Assembly: GCA_937890005.1 (NCBI GenBank)
Contig: CALBZA010000004.1
Location: 62,001 to 126,000, forward strand
Reading direction: 5' to 3'
Length of the DNA: 64,000 bases
Source of the DNA: an uncultured Verrucomicrobia subdivision 3 bacterium
Lineage (GTDB): Bacteria; Verrucomicrobiota; Verrucomicrobiia; Limisphaerales; DASXHY01
Both the position numbers and the translations under genes were made by a program. Of the stretch, positions 1 through 9,825 are shown piece after piece. Position 1 is the stretch's first letter; each line of letters begins with the position of its first letter. The notes under the pieces were generated by a model, which did not search any database, was not told where the DNA came from, and saw only the letters and a list, made by a program, of their open reading frames with translations.

Positions 1-3000
1 GGTCAGCACTTCACCAAGACGCGAAAGCGTGCGCAGCGTGGTGTTGTTCTCGCGGTCGGTGACACTGAGATTCGCGCCATCGAGACGGACGCCAAAAGAG
101 GTCACGTTGCCGAGATTGTCGAACTGCCGGACGACGTGATCGCGTTCGTTGCGCTCCCAGCGCGTCACATACGTCACACCGGCCTCCTCGGTTTCCTCAC
201 GCTCCGGATTGTCGTTCGCGTCGTAGAAGTAACGGTTCGTGTGCGTGCCGGTGATCACAACCTCCGGACGGCCGACGGCGTCGTAAAGCGTCGTCACTTT
301 CGCGCCCAGCGGATCGGTCACTGTCACTGATCGTTGCGCGGAATTGTATTCGTACTTCACTTCCGAGACGCCGTCGTCGCGATGATGTTTCATCGTCAGC
401 GGACGATTCAGTTCGTCGTAGGTGGTCTCGCTGCGTGACAGCAGGCGGTCCTGGGCGTCGCGAATCTGCGTCTCGAGAATGTTGCCGTTGTTGTCGTAGG
501 TCACCTCAGTGACGGTTCCGACCGGCGTGATGGTTTTGATCAAACGATCGTGCCCGTCGTATTCGTAGGTTTCAGTGGCATTGCCGATCGTCTTGGAAAT
601 GCGGTTTCCGTTCAGGTCGTATGTGTAGGTTTCGAGATACGAACCGACAATCTCGTAGCTCGCCACATTGCCCATGTGATCGTAGGCGATACGATGAATG
701 TCACCGCTCGGCAGAATGGTTTCCTTCGTGCGATTGAATGCGTCGGGAACGATCGTCGTGACTTTGTCGGCAATGCCGCCGTCGATCTCCAGATCCTTCA
801 CGATGTGATTCGTCATGAAGCCGAGCTGATTGTAGCCGCGGCGTTCGACGAGCTTCAGATTCGTGTCCACCGTCGTGGAGGTTTCAATCTCGTTGCCGTT
901 GCGATCGTAGGTGTGTTCCGTGGTGACACCCGCGCGCGTGACACGCACCAGCCGGTTCTGTTCGTCGTAAACGAGATTCATCGAAACGCCCTTCGGATCG
1001 ATGATCGATGACGGCAGGCCGCGTTTGGTCTGGTCGCTGGTCGATCCACCGATCGGCGTGTAGATGTTGCGCGACGTCAGTTGAAGCCCGCCTGAACCGG
1101 CTGTGAACGTCTCGACAAAACCATCCTCGGTGTAGGTCCAGCTCTGTTCGGTGCCGTCGATGCCAATGTATTTCGTTTGAAGTCCGAACTCATTGCCTTC
1201 GAACCTCTCGACGTGTTCGCCGATCCGGATTTCCTCCACGTCGCGATGATCGGCGCGGAGCTTGATGGTTGCTTCGACGTCGTTGAAGTCCTTCTTGATG
1301 CCGGCCGCGAGGTTGTACCACGGATCGTACTGCGTGTTCGCAACGAGCGTCGGTCCGCCGCGCGGGCCCGGGCTCTTGATCACCATGGTCAGGTTTCCTC
1401 GCGAGCGAAGGCTTGGGTTGTTGGTGTCGTAGATGTAAAGGACGCTGTTGCCTTCCGGATAACTGACCGAACGCAGCAGGCCGTTGGGATAATAGGTCGA
1501 TGTGTTCACGCGCGGCGCGCCGTTCGTGCCGGTGAACATCGTTTCAATCGGACGGCCGAACTTGTCGAACACGTGCTTGATCTTCGCCTGGTCCTGCGAC
1601 TCGATTTCAACCGACGCATTTCCCTGTGCCATCGCAGCCGCGGTGTTCTCGTGCGACATGTTGATGCTCAATTCACGATTCGCGACTTTTACGCGGTCCA
1701 CAGTATCGCGCCCCGCAGAGCCGAGTTCAGTGGCGTTGACCACTGGCGTGCCGGCGTCATCGGCTCCGATCACACCGATCAACGACTGCGCACTCGCGCC
1801 CGGGCGATCGGTTCCGCTGTAGATGAAGCGCGTGATGGCGCGGCCGGTGAAGCCACCTTCCGCCGCCACTTCAACCTTCGGTCCTTCGCGGCGTTCGAGC
1901 AGGCCATGTTCGTTGTAGAAGAAGAGCAGGTCGCGCTTCGAGTAGTCGGCGAGGCGATGAATTTTCCCCAGCTCCACGGCGCGGTTGGCTATCTGATCGA
2001 TGCCGGCGCGGAACTCAGGATCGTTCGCCGTGCGGTAATAACCGATGTCGATCGGCCGGCGAATCTCGTCCTTGATCTGAATCAGTTCGCCGCGTCGGCC
2101 ATAAACCATCTCCAGCGAATTCTCCGGATAACGGTCATAAACCTTTTGCAGCTTGCCGGCCGGATTGTACCAATGCTGCGTTCCGTCCACGTCGAGTCGC
2201 GCAAAGCGGCCATCCTTGAACTTCACGAAGAAGTTGAACAGGCCGTCGGGCGGCAGGTAATAGCGCGCGGCGGTGTTGGTCCAGCCGAGTTCCGCCACAA
2301 GCGGATCGGCGCCGATTTCCGCCAGAGCGTTGGTTCCGGCGTAGCGATAGATGATCTTCCGGCCTGCGCCTGTGTGGAAAATGATGTCTTTACTCTGCGC
2401 GATTTCGCTGTTGGCCGGCGTGTCGCGAATCACGAGCGGAATCTTCGTGCCTTCGGGGAAGATCGCCTCGTTCAATTCCTCCACGCGCTGGTTGTAGTTG
2501 AAATCCCAGCCGCGACCGAACGCTCCTTCATACAGACTCTGACCGCTGTAGTTCATGCGGAACACAACAGGCAGCCGGCGGCCCGGAAGGTTCAGGCACT
2601 CGAGATTCACGTTCATCTCGCCGTTGTGCGCGTTGAGCGCATTCATCGCGAGCGGCAGGCTTGCGCCGCCGGCGATCGGACCCGGATTTTGCGACTGAAG
2701 ATAATCGGCGGGATGCGTCGGCAGGATGGTTTCCACGCCCGGCATGTTCACGCGTTCACGGCCGTTGATCTCGCCCGCGTATTTGCCGATGACCGGATTG
2801 TTCGCCATCGACGGATCGATGCTCACGCGGACGTAATCGCCAGCCCAAAGAATCTCGCGATCCAACTCGTTTTTCGCGAGAGCGAGATCCGCTATCGACA
2901 TCTCCTCCGCGACCAGTGCGAACGGGCGCGAAAGATACATGTTGTAATACGGGCTGCCCGGATTGTCCGACAAACGCCATGCGCGGCAGGAACGCGTCGG

Positions 3001-6000
3001 TGCGTCCGTCGCCGCCGGTGTCTGGCCGAGGCCGGACAGCGCGCTGTCGCTCAGCGCGTTGATCGGTGGGAACAGAAAGCCTTTCTTTGGCAGCGGGTTC
3101 CCCGCCCAGTTCAGGCTTTCAATTCCCAGCTCGATGAACTCGCCCGCCGAACCCGGTGCATGCACGATTGCATAGAAATGATTGTGCCCATCGGGCGGCG
3201 AAATCGTGGAATCGATCACGCCCGGTTCGCCCTTGAATCGCGCCGGCGGCAACGTAGCCACCTTCTGCATGAAACTGAACCGCGCCTCGATGTTTGTGCG
3301 CGTGGTGTTGACCAGCTCACGCGGATTGAACGGTGTGGTTTCAGGAAACGCCACCACTTCGATCGTCGGAGCAGACTGAAGAACGACGTTCTTGCCGCCG
3401 CTGCTCACGATGTGCAATCCAGCCAGATTGCCGTCGAATGTGCGCATCGTTTCACCGGCATCGGGAATCACGCCAACGATCGCCGGATGCGCCGCGTTCG
3501 GATCGCTCGAAAGCTTTGAATAGAACCGCGCCGGATCGAGCAGCAGAATGTCCTTGTCGGTCGCCGCCATCAGCAATCCGTCTTCACGCCGCGTCACACC
3601 GAAGACACCCGTGCCGTTGGCCGCAGGAATGACAATCTCCGTTACGAACTGGATGTCCTCCGGATCAGTGATGTCCAGAACTGTGATGCGATTCGGCTTC
3701 CCGTCCTCCGCGTCGGAATTCATCCGAATTGAAATGATCGCAAAGTGCGTTGGCGTGAGAATGCCGTTCACATTGAGCGGATAATCGAGGACGAAACTGA
3801 CACGCTTCGGCCGGGCATTCGGATACTCGTAACTCGCGGCTTCACGAATCAACACGCGTCCGTCCGCAATCAGCGTGCGATACGCCGCAGGCACCGGGGT
3901 GTTATCGATCAGAAGTTTGCCCGGATCGACGACAACGCCGAGGAAATCGCCGCCCTTGCCCATGGCAAAGTCATTGATCCATTGATCCGTGTCGCCGAGC
4001 GAGTAGATCCCCGACCTGCCTGCGAAATCAGGCGAGACGCGCGCAGGCAGCGGCAGCTGATCGCCTTCATCGACGAAATCGCCGTCGCCATTCGCGTCAA
4101 TGCCCGGACGTCCGTTCTCCGGCATGTCGTTCCAGTCATTCAGAGTGAGGAAATCGGCGATGATCATTTCCTGGAGATTCACTTCGCCGATCGTTGAAAG
4201 CGTGGCGTTCTCCAGATAATCGAGCATCGGCGCCGACCATTGAACTCGCGAAGCCACGGCGCTGGGATCGTAGTTCAGCACTGCGCCCGCGACGCGCTGG
4301 AGGTTGTAGGGATCGCTGATGTCGAACACTCGCAGGTATTGATTGCGTCCTTCGCCGACATAACCGCCGACCACCGCGAGCAGATCGCGTGTGAGCGCCT
4401 GGCCGTTCACGTTGGTTTTGAACGAGTAGTTCGGGATCAACACCAGATCGCGCGGATAACCGCCGGGGAGGTACACTTCGGAAATTTTCACCGGCGCGGA
4501 CGGATTCGAGAGATCGTAAACCTTCACACCCGGACGATTGCCGCCGCGTTCCAACACGTAGGCATAAACGCCGCGAACCACACCGCCACCGCCTGTGATC
4601 AGTCCCGGCAGATTCGCACTCGGCAACGCCGCCGTATGAAACGCCAGTTCGAAACTGTCGTTGCCCGGCACCGTCGGATTCTGATCCAGACGATTGCCGG
4701 CGAGATCGCGAATCTCAGACGTGAGCGTCAGCGTGTAATCCTGATCAGGCAGCAGATTGTGAAAGAACACAGTCAGCTCAAGCTGGTCCGGGCTGAGATG
4801 CAGTTCCGGATGACCGGCTGCGGGCGACATCAGAATGGCGCTTGGCGTTCCAAGAATTGCGCGATCGATCGGTTCATCAAATCGCAGCACGATCGGCTGG
4901 CCGGGTGGAAGTCCGCGCGAACCGCGGCTTGGAGTCGAACGGATCACAACCGGACCCGTCTTGTCGTTCGGATCCACGACTGGAATCTGATTCGTCGCCG
5001 AAGCCGGCGAACCGCCGATCAGCATCGAATAAAGGCCCGTGCGTTCGTTGCCGGAATCGTCACGCGAGACCGCTTTGAAATCCACCTTCGCGGCCACCGG
5101 ACAAACCACTTCGAAATAATCGCGGCGCCCGAACAGGCCGACTTCCTCCGTATTCGTCTTCGTCAGCGAAATGATGCTCAGATCCAGATTCGTCCCGCCA
5201 ATCAACGACGACACATTCTCAACCGTCACCGCGATGTTCGGCCGCGAACCGTCATCGCGCGACAGCACACGCAGCATGTTTGTGCCGGGCTGCGGCGAAT
5301 CCGGCGCGTGCGAGAACGTCAGCGTCGGCGGCGTGTGATCGTCGAGTTCATTTCCGGTCGTCAGCGGAAACACGAGCCAGGTCGGGAAGAGCAGGTTGCC
5401 GAGAAGGACACGTTCGTTCGGCGACAGCATCGGCACAATGAACGGCTGCGACCATTGGCCCGGGAAACGGGGATGCGTTGCCCAGATTGCGGCCGCACCG
5501 CTGGAATACACCGGAACGAGCGTCGAGAAATGCGCGTTGGTTCCATATGCCGTCGCGTAGTAAGTGCCGGGGCGAAGGGCGCCCGGACGATTCACGGAAA
5601 GATTCGGCGGGACATAAACGATCGTCGCACCCGGAAGATACCGTTCAGTACCACGTTCAAAACCTTCGCGATTGTTGCTCGCCTTGCCAGCGACCACGTA
5701 GCCGGACAGCGCGATGTTTCCGCCGGTGGATTGCACGGCGGCATACACTGCGGTTTCGCCGATGATCCCGACGACGAGCAATCCGAGGAACGGTGGCGAG
5801 TGGGTTACGAGCCGTCCGTCTTCGTACTGCATGCGATCGAGAATCTCATACGCCGTGTTCGTGGCGCCGGTTTCTTCATCGACATAAGTGCGCGGAATCA
5901 CCAGCGCGTAACTGGCGTTGGTCGGATGCACACCTTCCGGCAGACCGAGATCCTCCAGCTTCACTGGAATTGAAAAATCAATTCCCTGCGTCGGTTCGTC

Positions 6001-8955
6001 GCCGCGACCCGTGATCTTCACACCAGCGAGCAACCTGCTGCCTTCGCCTTCGGGCGGCGTGTTGATCACGTTCGTCGGAAAATCCGTCGGGGCCATGTAT
6101 TCGGCCTTGATCACCACCTTGTTCGGAACCGAACCGGGTTCGACGATCAACTGCACCGGACCGTTCGGACTCGGCGTTTCAATGATGCCACCGCCATTGA
6201 ACAGACCGACGCTGCCATCGGCGAAGATCTGGCGACTGACCGAAATCACGTCGCGCGAACCGTTGCCGTTCACGAAGACGGCATTGATGCGGTCGTCCAC
6301 TTCGGCGCGAATGCTTCCGTCGAAACTGCCGTCGGCCTTCGCAAGAACGGTCGTGGTGTGTCCGGTGGTTTCATTGACGAGAACAACCGGCGCATGCGGT
6401 TCGGCAATGCCGACCGTTCCCTGAATCCGCATCACTCCGTTGGTCGGTTCATAGCTGATCACTTGCGCGGCAAGATCACGCTGGGCGGAACCGGTTGCCG
6501 TTCTGAACGAGAATGTGTTCGCGCCGGTGAGCTTCAGGCCGGTCAGGTCCGCGACGTTCGTCGAAACGACAATGACGTGATCGGTCAGCGCCGTGAGGGG
6601 ATCGACCGGAAGCAGCGTTGCAACGGTGCCTTTCAGATTGAAGGAAAGCGTTGCTGCCACGACCTCGTTGCTGGCGCCGATGAGTTGAATTCCGTCGGGC
6701 AACACAGTGCCCAGGTTGATCGGTTCGCTGAAGGTGATCGTGATCGGTGTGACAATCGAAACGCCGCTCGCATTGTTGGTCGGCGAAACCGAAACCACAA
6801 ACGGTGGCTGCGGCGCAGCGCCGATGTCTGTCACCAATCCGGCCTGCCAGTCGGCGAGTTGAACATCCAGTTGGGTCGAGTCGCCCGTGTTGAGATCGGT
6901 GATCGCAACCTGCACCGCGCCCGTCGGCGCGAGCAAGCGATACTGCCCTTCGATGTCCGAGAACGTCATCCACGGCGGAATGCGAATCACCGCCCCGGCG
7001 AGCGGCTGATTCTGCGCATCACGAGCGACACCAGCGATCACACCCTGCGGAACGCCCACTTGAATGAGAACGAACTGCCCGGCGCCGGTGATACCGGGCA
7101 GGCGAGCGCCCGATTCGGGCTCCACACTGATCAGTTTCCCGGAAGCGTCGCTCGCAAAACGTTCCACCGGTTCAAGACCGTAAAGGCCATCGCGCGACAG
7201 AATCCGCGCCAGGACAAAGAAACTGTTCGCCGCCTGATTCGAGAACTGAACGTTCAGGCGCCTGCCTTCGGGCAATTTTCCCGCCGAGATTTCAAACGCG
7301 ACAACGATGTTGCTGGCGAGCGAGTTGAAGTTCGTGACGTTCAACAGCTGCAGCTTCAGCGCGAACTGCGAATTCAGGTTGCTGACACCGGAAAGAATTC
7401 GAACCGGTCCGACGGAAATCTGACCACCGTTCTGATCCAGCACCACGCCGCTGAAACCTTCGGGCGGAAAGACATCGACATGAACATTCGCCTGCGCGAG
7501 TTCATCGCTGCCAAGCAACAGCTGCGGACGCAATAGGAAGCGTGCGGTGAGTGTCGCGACATTGTCGTCGCTCGGGCGCTGATAAGCCACCACGTGATTT
7601 TCGTAACCGGGCGTGACACGAACGGAATGATCCGCGAGTTCATAGCGTTCGGAAACTTCCGTGCGCAGCAGCAATCCGCTGGGCAGGGCGCCATTCGAGT
7701 TGGTGAAAGTGACTTCGGCGCTGGCGGTGACCATTTCCGGAACCTTGCTGGCCGGACTCAGCGAAGGCGTGACCGTTCCGAGCGCGGTGACCGATCCGAA
7801 ATTCGTGAAGCTGTTTGCCGATCCAGCGAGCGGCTGGCCGGAAACGGCGGCGGGCGGCGCAAAGATTCCGTTGTCGGGAACGACGAACGCAAACGCGCCA
7901 GTGCCGGGCAGAACGAAACTCAACGCATTGGTGCCAAGACCCGATTTGGTTTCCAAAACATCCCAGCGCGCGAGCGTTTCATTCCATCGCACCAAAGCAG
8001 CGGTTTCAGAAAATCCGATGCGATCGTTCGGAACGATCAAGATGGTTCCCGGCTGTTGAAGGGGCGTCGCGGTTTCAAACCAGAACGCATTCAAGGGACT
8101 CCAGCCAAGCGGCAGCAGCGCGGGCAACGTCTGACCGTCGAGTGGAGTGATGGTTCCCGCGGTCTGGCCGATCACCGATCCCGGACCGAATTGCAGCGCG
8201 AGAAACTGATTTGAATACGCCACACCGGAAAGCGGGCTGAGCGTGAACTGGCTCGGCGCACGCGGCGTCAGGCGAGGGGAGGGGAGCGAAACCACGCCAT
8301 TGGTGGTCAGCGTGAGAGAACGCCAGACCGGCAGATAACCGGGTTTCGAAAATTTCCAGAGATGCGATCCAGTCCGGCCACCCAGCGTTGCAACGCCGTT
8401 CACATTGTCCGTCGAATTGGTTTTCGAACCGTCCGGACCGATTTCTTCCACGATCACATCCGGCAGCGGCTGGCCGACGTCATTCAACGATCGCGCAAAG
8501 GTGATCGCTGCCGCAGCGGGCAGCACCTGCGAATAGACGCGTGCTGATATCGAAGGTGTTCCGCTTCCGGAACGAAGCGTGAGTGTGCGCGGCGCGGTGG
8601 ATTCGCCGGCTGCGAGCGTGTTGTTGGAAACATAACCGGCCAGATCGAAATACGGCTTGGTGGCGTCGAGTCCATCGGGATTCATCAAGCCCTGCGTTCC
8701 CGACCATGATTCGACGTAGAGCACGAGCGGAACGGCGATGGGCAGAACGGAATTGTTTCGAACCGTCACCTCGACGTTCCAGACGTTCGAAGCACGGTTG
8801 AAGCGCATGCCGGAGAAGAAGACTTCGGCCTGGGCGGTGACATCGCGCAGCACGATCGGCACGCCGCTGACAGTGAGCGTTTTGTCCTGGGCCTGCGCGC
8901 CGAATGCGCCTGAAACCAGGAGCACAAGACAAAGGAATTGGCGGAGATGTTTCAT
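1..8955 (-). CDS. Giant secreted RHS/YD-repeat protein with Ig-like domains (C-terminus beyond window)
   Basis: The frame opens at 8955 and stays open to base 1, giving about 2,985 codons with no stop, so the C-terminal end lies outside the window. The start MKHLRQFLCLVLLVSG is a signal peptide ending near AQAQD. Residues of about 600-900 contain carboxypeptidase-regulatory-like and Big_5-type Ig-like segments (PFVVSVSPTNNASGVS, PITITFSEPIN). A second Ig-like block lies near 4700-5000. The C-terminal third (about 2600 down to base 1) is RHS/YD-repeat: YDEQNRLVRVTRAG, YDLNGNRISKTIGN, YDNNGNILETQ. It begins after a typical RHS entry segment (FRMNYSGQSLYEGAFGRGWDF). Such proteins are large surface or secreted filaments, sometimes with a variable C-terminal toxin; the toxin end cannot be seen here. 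It lies 29 bp after a PEP-CTERM gene and is probably cotranscribed with it. Confidence 0.9.
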   Translation of the reverse strand, partial: MKHLRQFLCLVLLVSGAFGAQAQDKTLTVSGVPIVLRDVTAQAEVFFSGMRFNRASNVWNVEVTVRNNSVLPIAVPLVLYVESWSGTQGLMNPDGLDATKPYFDLAGYVSNNTLAAGESTAPRTLTLRSGSGTPSISARVYSQVLPAAAAITFARSLNDVGQPLPDVIVEEIGPDGSKTNSTDNVNGVATLGGRTGSHLWKFSKPGYLPVWRSLTLTTNGVVSLPSPRLTPRAPSQFTLSPLSGVAYSNQFLALQFGPGSVIGQTAGTITPLDGQTLPALLPLGWSPLNAFWFETATPLQQPGTILIVPNDRIGFSETAALVRWNETLARWDVLETKSGLGTNALSFVLPGTGAFAFVVPDNGIFAPPAAVSGQPLAGSANSFTNFGSVTALGTVTPSLSPASKVPEMVTASAEVTFTNSNGALPSGLLLRTEVSERYELADHSVRVTPGYENHVVAYQRPSDDNVATLTARFLLRPQLLLGSDELAQANVHVDVFPPEGFSGVVLDQNGGQISVGPVRILSGVSNLNSQFALKLQLLNVTNFNSLASNIVVAFEISAGKLPEGRRLNVQFSNQAANSFFVLARILSRDGLYGLEPVERFASDASGKLISVEPESGARLPGITGAGQFVLIQVGVPQGVIAGVARDAQNQPLAGAVIRIPPWMTFSDIEGQYRLLAPTGAVQVAITDLNTGDSTQLDVQLADWQAGLVTDIGAAPQPPFVVSVSPTNNASGVSIVTPITITFSEPINLGTVLPDGIQLIGASNEVVAATLSFNLKGTVATLLPVDPLTALTDHVIVVSTNVADLTGLKLTGANTFSFRTATGSAQRDLAAQVISYEPTNGVMRIQGTVGIAEPHAPVVLVNETTGHTTTVLAKADGSFDGSIRAEVDDRINAVFVNGNGSRDVISVSRQIFADGSVGLFNGGGIIETPSPNGPVQLIVEPGSVPNKVVIKAEYMAPTDFPTNVINTPPEGEGSRLLAGVKITGRGDEPTQGIDFSIPVKLEDLGLPEGVHPTNASYALVIPRTYVDEETGATNTAYEILDRMQYEDGRLVTHSPPFLGLLVVGIIGETAVYAAVQSTGGNIALSGYVVAGKASNNREGFERGTERYLPGATIVYVPPNLSVNRPGALRPGTYYATAYGTNAHFSTLVPVYSSGAAAIWATHPRFPGQWSQPFIVPMLSPNERVLLGNLLFPTWLVFPLTTGNELDDHTPPTLTFSHAPDSPQPGTNMLRVLSRDDGSRPNIAVTVENVSSLIGGTNLDLSIISLTKTNTEEVGLFGRRDYFEVVCPVAAKVDFKAVSRDDSGNERTGLYSMLIGGSPASATNQIPVVDPNDKTGPVVIRSTPSRGSRGLPPGQPIVLRFDEPIDRAILGTPSAILMSPAAGHPELHLSPDQLELTVFFHNLLPDQDYTLTLTSEIRDLAGNRLDQNPTVPGNDSFELAFHTAALPSANLPGLITGGGGVVRGVYAYVLERGGNRPGVKVYDLSNPSAPVKISEVYLPGGYPRDLVLIPNYSFKTNVNGQALTRDLLAVVGGYVGEGRNQYLRVFDISDPYNLQRVAGAVLNYDPSAVASRVQWSAPMLDYLENATLSTIGEVNLQEMIIADFLTLNDWNDMPENGRPGIDANGDGDFVDEGDQLPLPARVSPDFAGRSGIYSLGDTDQWINDFAMGKGGDFLGVVVDPGKLLIDNTPVPAAYRTLIADGRVLIREAASYEYPNARPKRVSFVLDYPLNVNGILTPTHFAIISIRMNSDAEDGKPNRITVLDITDPEDIQFVTEIVIPAANGTGVFGVTRREDGLLMAATDKDILLLDPARFYSKLSSDPNAAHPAIVGVIPDAGETMRTFDGNLAGLHIVSSGGKNVVLQSAPTIEVVAFPETTPFNPRELVNTTRTNIEARFSFMQKVATLPPARFKGEPGVIDSTISPPDGHNHFYAIVHAPGSAGEFIELGIESLNWAGNPLPKKGFLFPPINALSDSALSGLGQTPAATDAPTRSCRAWRLSDNPGSPYYNMYLSRPFALVAEEMSIADLALAKNELDREILWAGDYVRVSIDPSMANNPVIGKYAGEINGRERVNMPGVETILPTHPADYLQSQNPGPIAGGASLPLAMNALNAHNGEMNVNLECLNLPGRRLPVVFRMNYSGQSLYEGAFGRGWDFNYNQRVEELNEAIFPEGTKIPLVIRDTPANSEIAQSKDIIFHTGAGRKIIYRYAGTNALAEIGADPLVAELGWTNTAARYYLPPDGLFNFFVKFKDGRFARLDVDGTQHWYNPAGKLQKVYDRYPENSLEMVYGRRGELIQIKDEIRRPIDIGYYRTANDPEFRAGIDQIANRAVELGKIHRLADYSKRDLLFFYNEHGLLERREGPKVEVAAEGGFTGRAITRFIYSGTDRPGASAQSLIGVIGADDAGTPVVNATELGSAGRDTVDRVKVANRELSINMSHENTAAAMAQGNASVEIESQDQAKIKHVFDKFGRPIETMFTGTNGAPRVNTSTYYPNGLLRSVSYPEGNSVLYIYDTNNPSLRSRGNLTMVIKSPGPRGGPTLVANTQYDPWYNLAAGIKKDFNDVEATIKLRADHRDVEEIRIGEHVERFEGNEFGLQTKYIGIDGTEQSWTYTEDGFVETFTAGSGGLQLTSRNIYTPIGGSTSDQTKRGLPSSIIDPKGVSMNLVYDEQNRLVRVTRAGVTTEHTYDRNGNEIETSTTVDTNLKLVERRGYNQLGFMTNHIVKDLEIDGGIADKVTTIVPDAFNRTKETILPSGDIHRIAYDHMGNVASYEIVGSYLETYTYDLNGNRISKTIGNATETYEYDGHDRLIKTITPVGTVTEVTYDNNGNILETQIRDAQDRLLSRSETTYDELNRPLTMKHHRDDGVSEVKYEYNSAQRSVTVTDPLGAKVTTLYDAVGRPEVVITGTHTNRYFYDANDNPEREETEEAGVTYVTRWERNERDHVVRQFDNLGNVTSFGVRLDGANLSVTDRENNTTLRTLSRLGEVLT

Positions 8956-8984
8956 GAACGTCATGGAGAAATGAAGAGAAGGGG

Positions 8985-9626
8985 CTAGCGGCGTCTGGCG
9001 CGCCAGCGAGCGGCGAGAACCAGGCCCAGCGCGGCCAGCGCGGCGGTTCCCGGTTCCGGCACAACAACGACGTGGCTCATCCAGCCGAGCGATCCCACGT
9101 TGTCACCGTTGTTGAACAGATCGAGATACAGCGTGAGCTGACGGCCCGTCATCGACGCGGGCACCGGCAGGCTCAGGAAATAGGCGACTTTCGAACTGTA
9201 GTTCGGTTCGAGATCCGGAAAGGCAATGTTTTCACGGCCGATGGATTCCGGATCGATGCCGAGGCCGCCCGGCGTGTTCGGCGCCCAGAACGTTCCGGTG
9301 CAATCGATGGTGAAATACAACGCCGTCAGATTCGCGAGGTCATCCTGCAACGTCAGTGTCAACGAATCGAAAAATGTCTCGGGTGAAACGACTTCATCCG
9401 TCGCGAAACCAATCGCGATCTGAATCTGCTGCACCGTCTCGGAGGCTGGAATGAAGAAACTCTGCATGCCGCTGATCAACGGCCCGCCGTCACTGGTTCG
9501 TACCACGATATCAGGTCCGAAAGTTCCCTGCGCCAATGCCGACGGAGGTGAACCGGCAAGAAATGCCATCGTGCATAGCGCAAAGGCAGCACAATGCCTG
9601 AATGAACGAACCGGGTTACACGTCAT
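8985..9626 (-). CDS. PEP-CTERM sorting domain protein
   Basis: This is a 213-residue secreted protein of unknown function. It has an N-terminal signal peptide (hydrophobic FALCTMAFLAG, cleavage near ALAQG). The C-terminus shows the tripartite exosortase signal: VPEPG, a hydrophobic helix (TAALAALGLVLAA) and an arginine-rich tail (RWRARRR). Known PEP-CTERM proteins are cleaved and anchored or released by exosortase/EpsH systems, usually with exopolysaccharide. The middle has no domain I recognise; it reads as a beta-rich extracellular segment. The gene ends 29 bp before the giant RHS gene on the same strand, so the two may be made together. Confidence 0.85.
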   Translation of the reverse strand: MTCNPVRSFRHCAAFALCTMAFLAGSPPSALAQGTFGPDIVVRTSDGGPLISGMQSFFIPASETVQQIQIAIGFATDEVVSPETFFDSLTLTLQDDLANLTALYFTIDCTGTFWAPNTPGGLGIDPESIGRENIAFPDLEPNYSSKVAYFLSLPVPASMTGRQLTLYLDLFNNGDNVGSLGWMSHVVVVPEPGTAALAALGLVLAARWRARRR

Positions 9627-9825
9627 TCCCCGACCGTAGGGCAGTTGGCGATTCCCGGTAAATGGGACTTTAGTTCCACATGCCGCGGTTTTGCGGCTGG
9701 TTTGAATGGAAAGTGCAGGGGATTTCCGAGGACGAACGCGCGTTCAATCGCGATGTCACGCGACCGAAAACAAAATGTCTGGCGCGCTCGAATCCCGAAA
9801 TTTGATTTGATCCGCAGCTCTGACG

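Noticed and set aside
1177..3519. A 780-codon open frame on the plus strand
   Set aside because: It is antisense to the RHS gene, whose frame is open from 8955 to 1 and shows clear RHS repeats; the plus frame is Arg/His-rich shadow sequence.
4240..5973. A 577-codon open frame on the plus strand
   Set aside because: It is a shadow of the RHS gene Ig-like region, with no domain signal.
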